18,773 bases of DNA from Glomus cerebriforme (Eukaryota; Glomeromycota; Glomeromycetes; Glomerales; Glomeraceae): NCBI GenBank assembly GCA_003550305.1, contig QKYT01000847.1, positions 1,082 to 19,854 of the forward strand. The letters are read 5' to 3'. Both the position numbers and the translations under genes were made by a program. The notes under the pieces are model-generated. The model was not told where the DNA came from. It saw nothing but the letters and a program-made list of their open reading frames with translations, and did not search any database. Below, one piece after another: positions 17,080-18,773 of this stretch; position 1 is the first letter of the stretch, and each line of letters opens with the position of its first letter.

Positions 17080-17860
17080 TTGTTCCGAACATGATTAGGG
17101 ATATTCCAAATCAAAATTTTGATTTCATACTTTTCAAATTGGAATATTGATTTAGGATGCCTGATGTCTGAAATTGTAATCATATTCCAAGTCCAACTTG
17201 GGATATTCCAAATTAGATCTGGGATATGTCCAAGTTTGGTAAAATTAACATAGACAGGTTTGAATCATGGTCAGGTTCTGGACATAATATCCCAAACCTG
17301 ATCATGTTCCAATATTTATATGTTAGTTTGGGACATAGTTAGGTTTGGTAACATGTGTTCCAAACCTGACCATATTCCAGAAATTAAAAACATATTCATA
17401 TTTGGGGCATGTCTAGTATGTTAATTTGAAGATTTGAAACACTCAATATCCATAATCAAGTTAGGGATATAGGATACTCAAACTTGACTATGTTCCAGAT
17501 CAGATTTGGCATTAAGATTGCTTGGCAAAACTAGGGATTTATCAAATAGACAAAATGACGAAATGTCATAATTTGACAAAACTATAATAAAGTCTTATTA
17601 AAAAGTAAGCAAAACTTAATAAAAGGTAAAACCTGTTGAAATCTATTATAAATGGTGAAACTAATGAAACTTATAATAAAACTATAGTAAAAATTTGGTG
17701 AAACTAAGCACAGGATTTTAGAAGACTTTAGACAAGCAATCTTATTTGGAATATCCCAAATTCATCTATTTAGGTAAATTTAGATCATGGTCAGGTTTGG
17801 CATTACATGTTTCAAACCTGAACTTGTTCCAAATTTACTCATATGGATTTGGAATACTGT
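17080..17860. repeat. Palindromic minisatellite of TTCCAAAYCTGA-type motifs
   Basis: Motifs of the type GGTCAGGTTTGG, CCAAACCTGA(C/T)CATGTTCCA and ATATTCCAAAT recur in both orientations. Hairpins include 17266-17281 with 17291-17306 (13 of 16 pairs), AGGTTTGG 17341-17348 with CCAAACCT 17360-17367 (exact), and TCAGGTTTG 17791-17799 with CAAACCTGA 17813-17821 (exact). A 16-bp exact palindrome AATCAAAATTTTGATT lies at 17109-17124. The array is interrupted by a MITE candidate at 17513-17744. Confidence 0.65.
17515..17742. mobile_element. MITE candidate with 10-bp terminal inverted repeats and TA flanks
   Basis: AGATTGCTTG (17515-17524) and CAAGCAATCT (17733-17742) are exact complements, and both are bounded by TA. 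The 228-bp interior differs in character from the minisatellite around it, consisting of AAACT/TTATAATAAA-like sequence with the small palindrome TGTCATAATTTGACA. TA duplications and short inverted ends fit Tc1/mariner-type MITEs. The short arms leave some chance of coincidence. Confidence 0.5.
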
Positions 17861-17861
17861 T

Positions 17862-18647
17862 TTTTTTTCAATGATTTCTTTACTTATGTGTAATTTGTAT
17901 TTTAACTTCAACTTATTAATTTTTTGTTTAACTTCTATTAATGTTCAAATTCAACAATTATTTTTTTTGATATAATAAAATAATTAGTAAAATTATGCAT
18001 AATAAATTATTATCAAAGCAAGAATTTATATCTTATTTTTAACTACAACTAGGATTCTGCACAAATTGATTCATGATATGGTGTAATCCCAATTAATTTC
18101 TGTGATCAAAAACATTTTTTGCAAATATAAATCTCATGATATATGCATCTGATATAAGTGTTTTTTTTTATTGTAATGAAGGTGACAAAATCTACAAAAT
18201 AAAAAAAAGATCACTAAATCAGAAGATTGTAAGGTAGCTTTTTCAAGTCTCAAGTCAAATCTGAGTTGAGTCTGAATCAAATCATCAAAATCCTGATTTA
18301 AATTAATTGTTAATCAAATTTCGTGACATTTACTAAAAAAAAATGCAATTTTAAAAATTTTTATTAAAAAAACTAATTAAAAAAAGAAAATATCATTGAA
18401 AAATAACCTTTTAAAAAAAAAATCTGAAAAAAAATCTAAAAAAGAAGGATTTTGCCAAATGTCACCAGCAGTAAGATAGAAAAAGTTTTTCTAAGGTAGA
18501 AGAGCTGTTGTTTAGATAATTTTTGAGGAAAACATGAAAATTTGATTTTTACAATTTTTTATAAAAATTTAATTAAATATTTTCAAAATTTGATGTGATT
18601 GATATCAAACTAACAATTTAATTTTTAAATTATAAAATTTTTTTATC
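17862..18647. other. A/T-rich spacer
   Basis: I see no gene. The 62-codon frame at 17787-17975 runs through the minisatellite and is not supported. Degenerate AAGTCTCAAGTCAAATCTGA-like repeats occur near 18245. Confidence 0.5.
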
Positions 18648-18686
18648 TTAACTCTGGCCGAAATCATCATGTTTGGCCAGAATTAA
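18648..18686. repeat. Hairpin with GGCC core
   Basis: TTAACTCTGGCC (18648-18659) pairs with GGCCAGAATTAA (18675-18686), 11 of 12 positions, around a 15-nt loop. It is the only G+C-rich structure in the last kilobase. Confidence 0.6.
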
Positions 18687-18707
18687 GCGGGATTTAGCAA
18701 TACCCAA

Positions 18708-18773
18708 AAAAAAGTCATTGAAAAAAAAATCTAAAAAAAATCATTGATAAAAAAATCTAAAAAAAATCATTGA
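18708..18773 (+). repeat. Short tandem repeat at the window edge
   Basis: About 2.5 units of a 27-28 bp repeat (AATCTAAAAAAAATCATTGA core) run off the right end of the window, so the array may continue. Confidence 0.75.

Noticed and set aside
1..18773. CRISPR arrays, bacterial operons and Shine-Dalgarno sites.
   Set aside because: None seen; introns and eukaryotic gene families indicate a fungal nuclear genome.

Overview
The window looks like nuclear DNA from an arbuscular mycorrhizal fungus of the Glomeromycotina, probably Rhizophagus or a close relative. Three things point there. The DNA is extremely A+T-rich with long homopolymers. It carries an F-box/leucine-rich-repeat-like gene and a TKL-like kinase gene with the N-terminal CxxC...CxxC / 'NWASGNxxIDEF' module that is expanded in those genomes (recognised from memory, not searched). 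The kinase gene is cut by very short, uniform GT-AG introns (71-77 nt).

Layout. 1-2690: mostly non-coding, with one 60-codon open fragment (1176-1358) and small inverted repeats. 2695-3720: first copy of a decayed repeat element that begins with two tandem double-hairpin units and continues into a broken ORF. 4099-4180: relic of a Ty3/gypsy-type integrase with an internal stop. 4570-5994: intact, intronless F-box protein. 6470-7640: second copy of the 2.7 kb element, same orientation. 8070-9690: several broken coding fragments on both strands, including a CxxC...HxxxxC zinc-binding-like tail and a coiled coil. 10508-12351 (minus): kinase gene. I could follow six exons, but the fifth contains a TAA stop after which the reading frame continues into a sixth exon. 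12687-12732: nested hairpin. 12950-13790: array of intron-like T-rich spacers bounded by AG|GT. 14703-15953: two-exon gene for a probable DUF3990 / ADP-ribosyltransferase-fold protein with an 8-residue tandem repeat near its N-terminus. 16354-16596: palindromic MITE with a 9-10 bp target duplication. 17080-17860: palindromic minisatellite split by a second, TA-flanked MITE candidate. The rest is A/T-rich low-complexity DNA.

The three protein genes do not form a pathway. F-box, kinase and DUF3990-like genes are the sort of expanded, fast-changing families found in the repeat-rich part of such genomes, and the decayed fragments between them suit a region of high gene birth and death. All identifications come from reading the sequence; no database search was possible.
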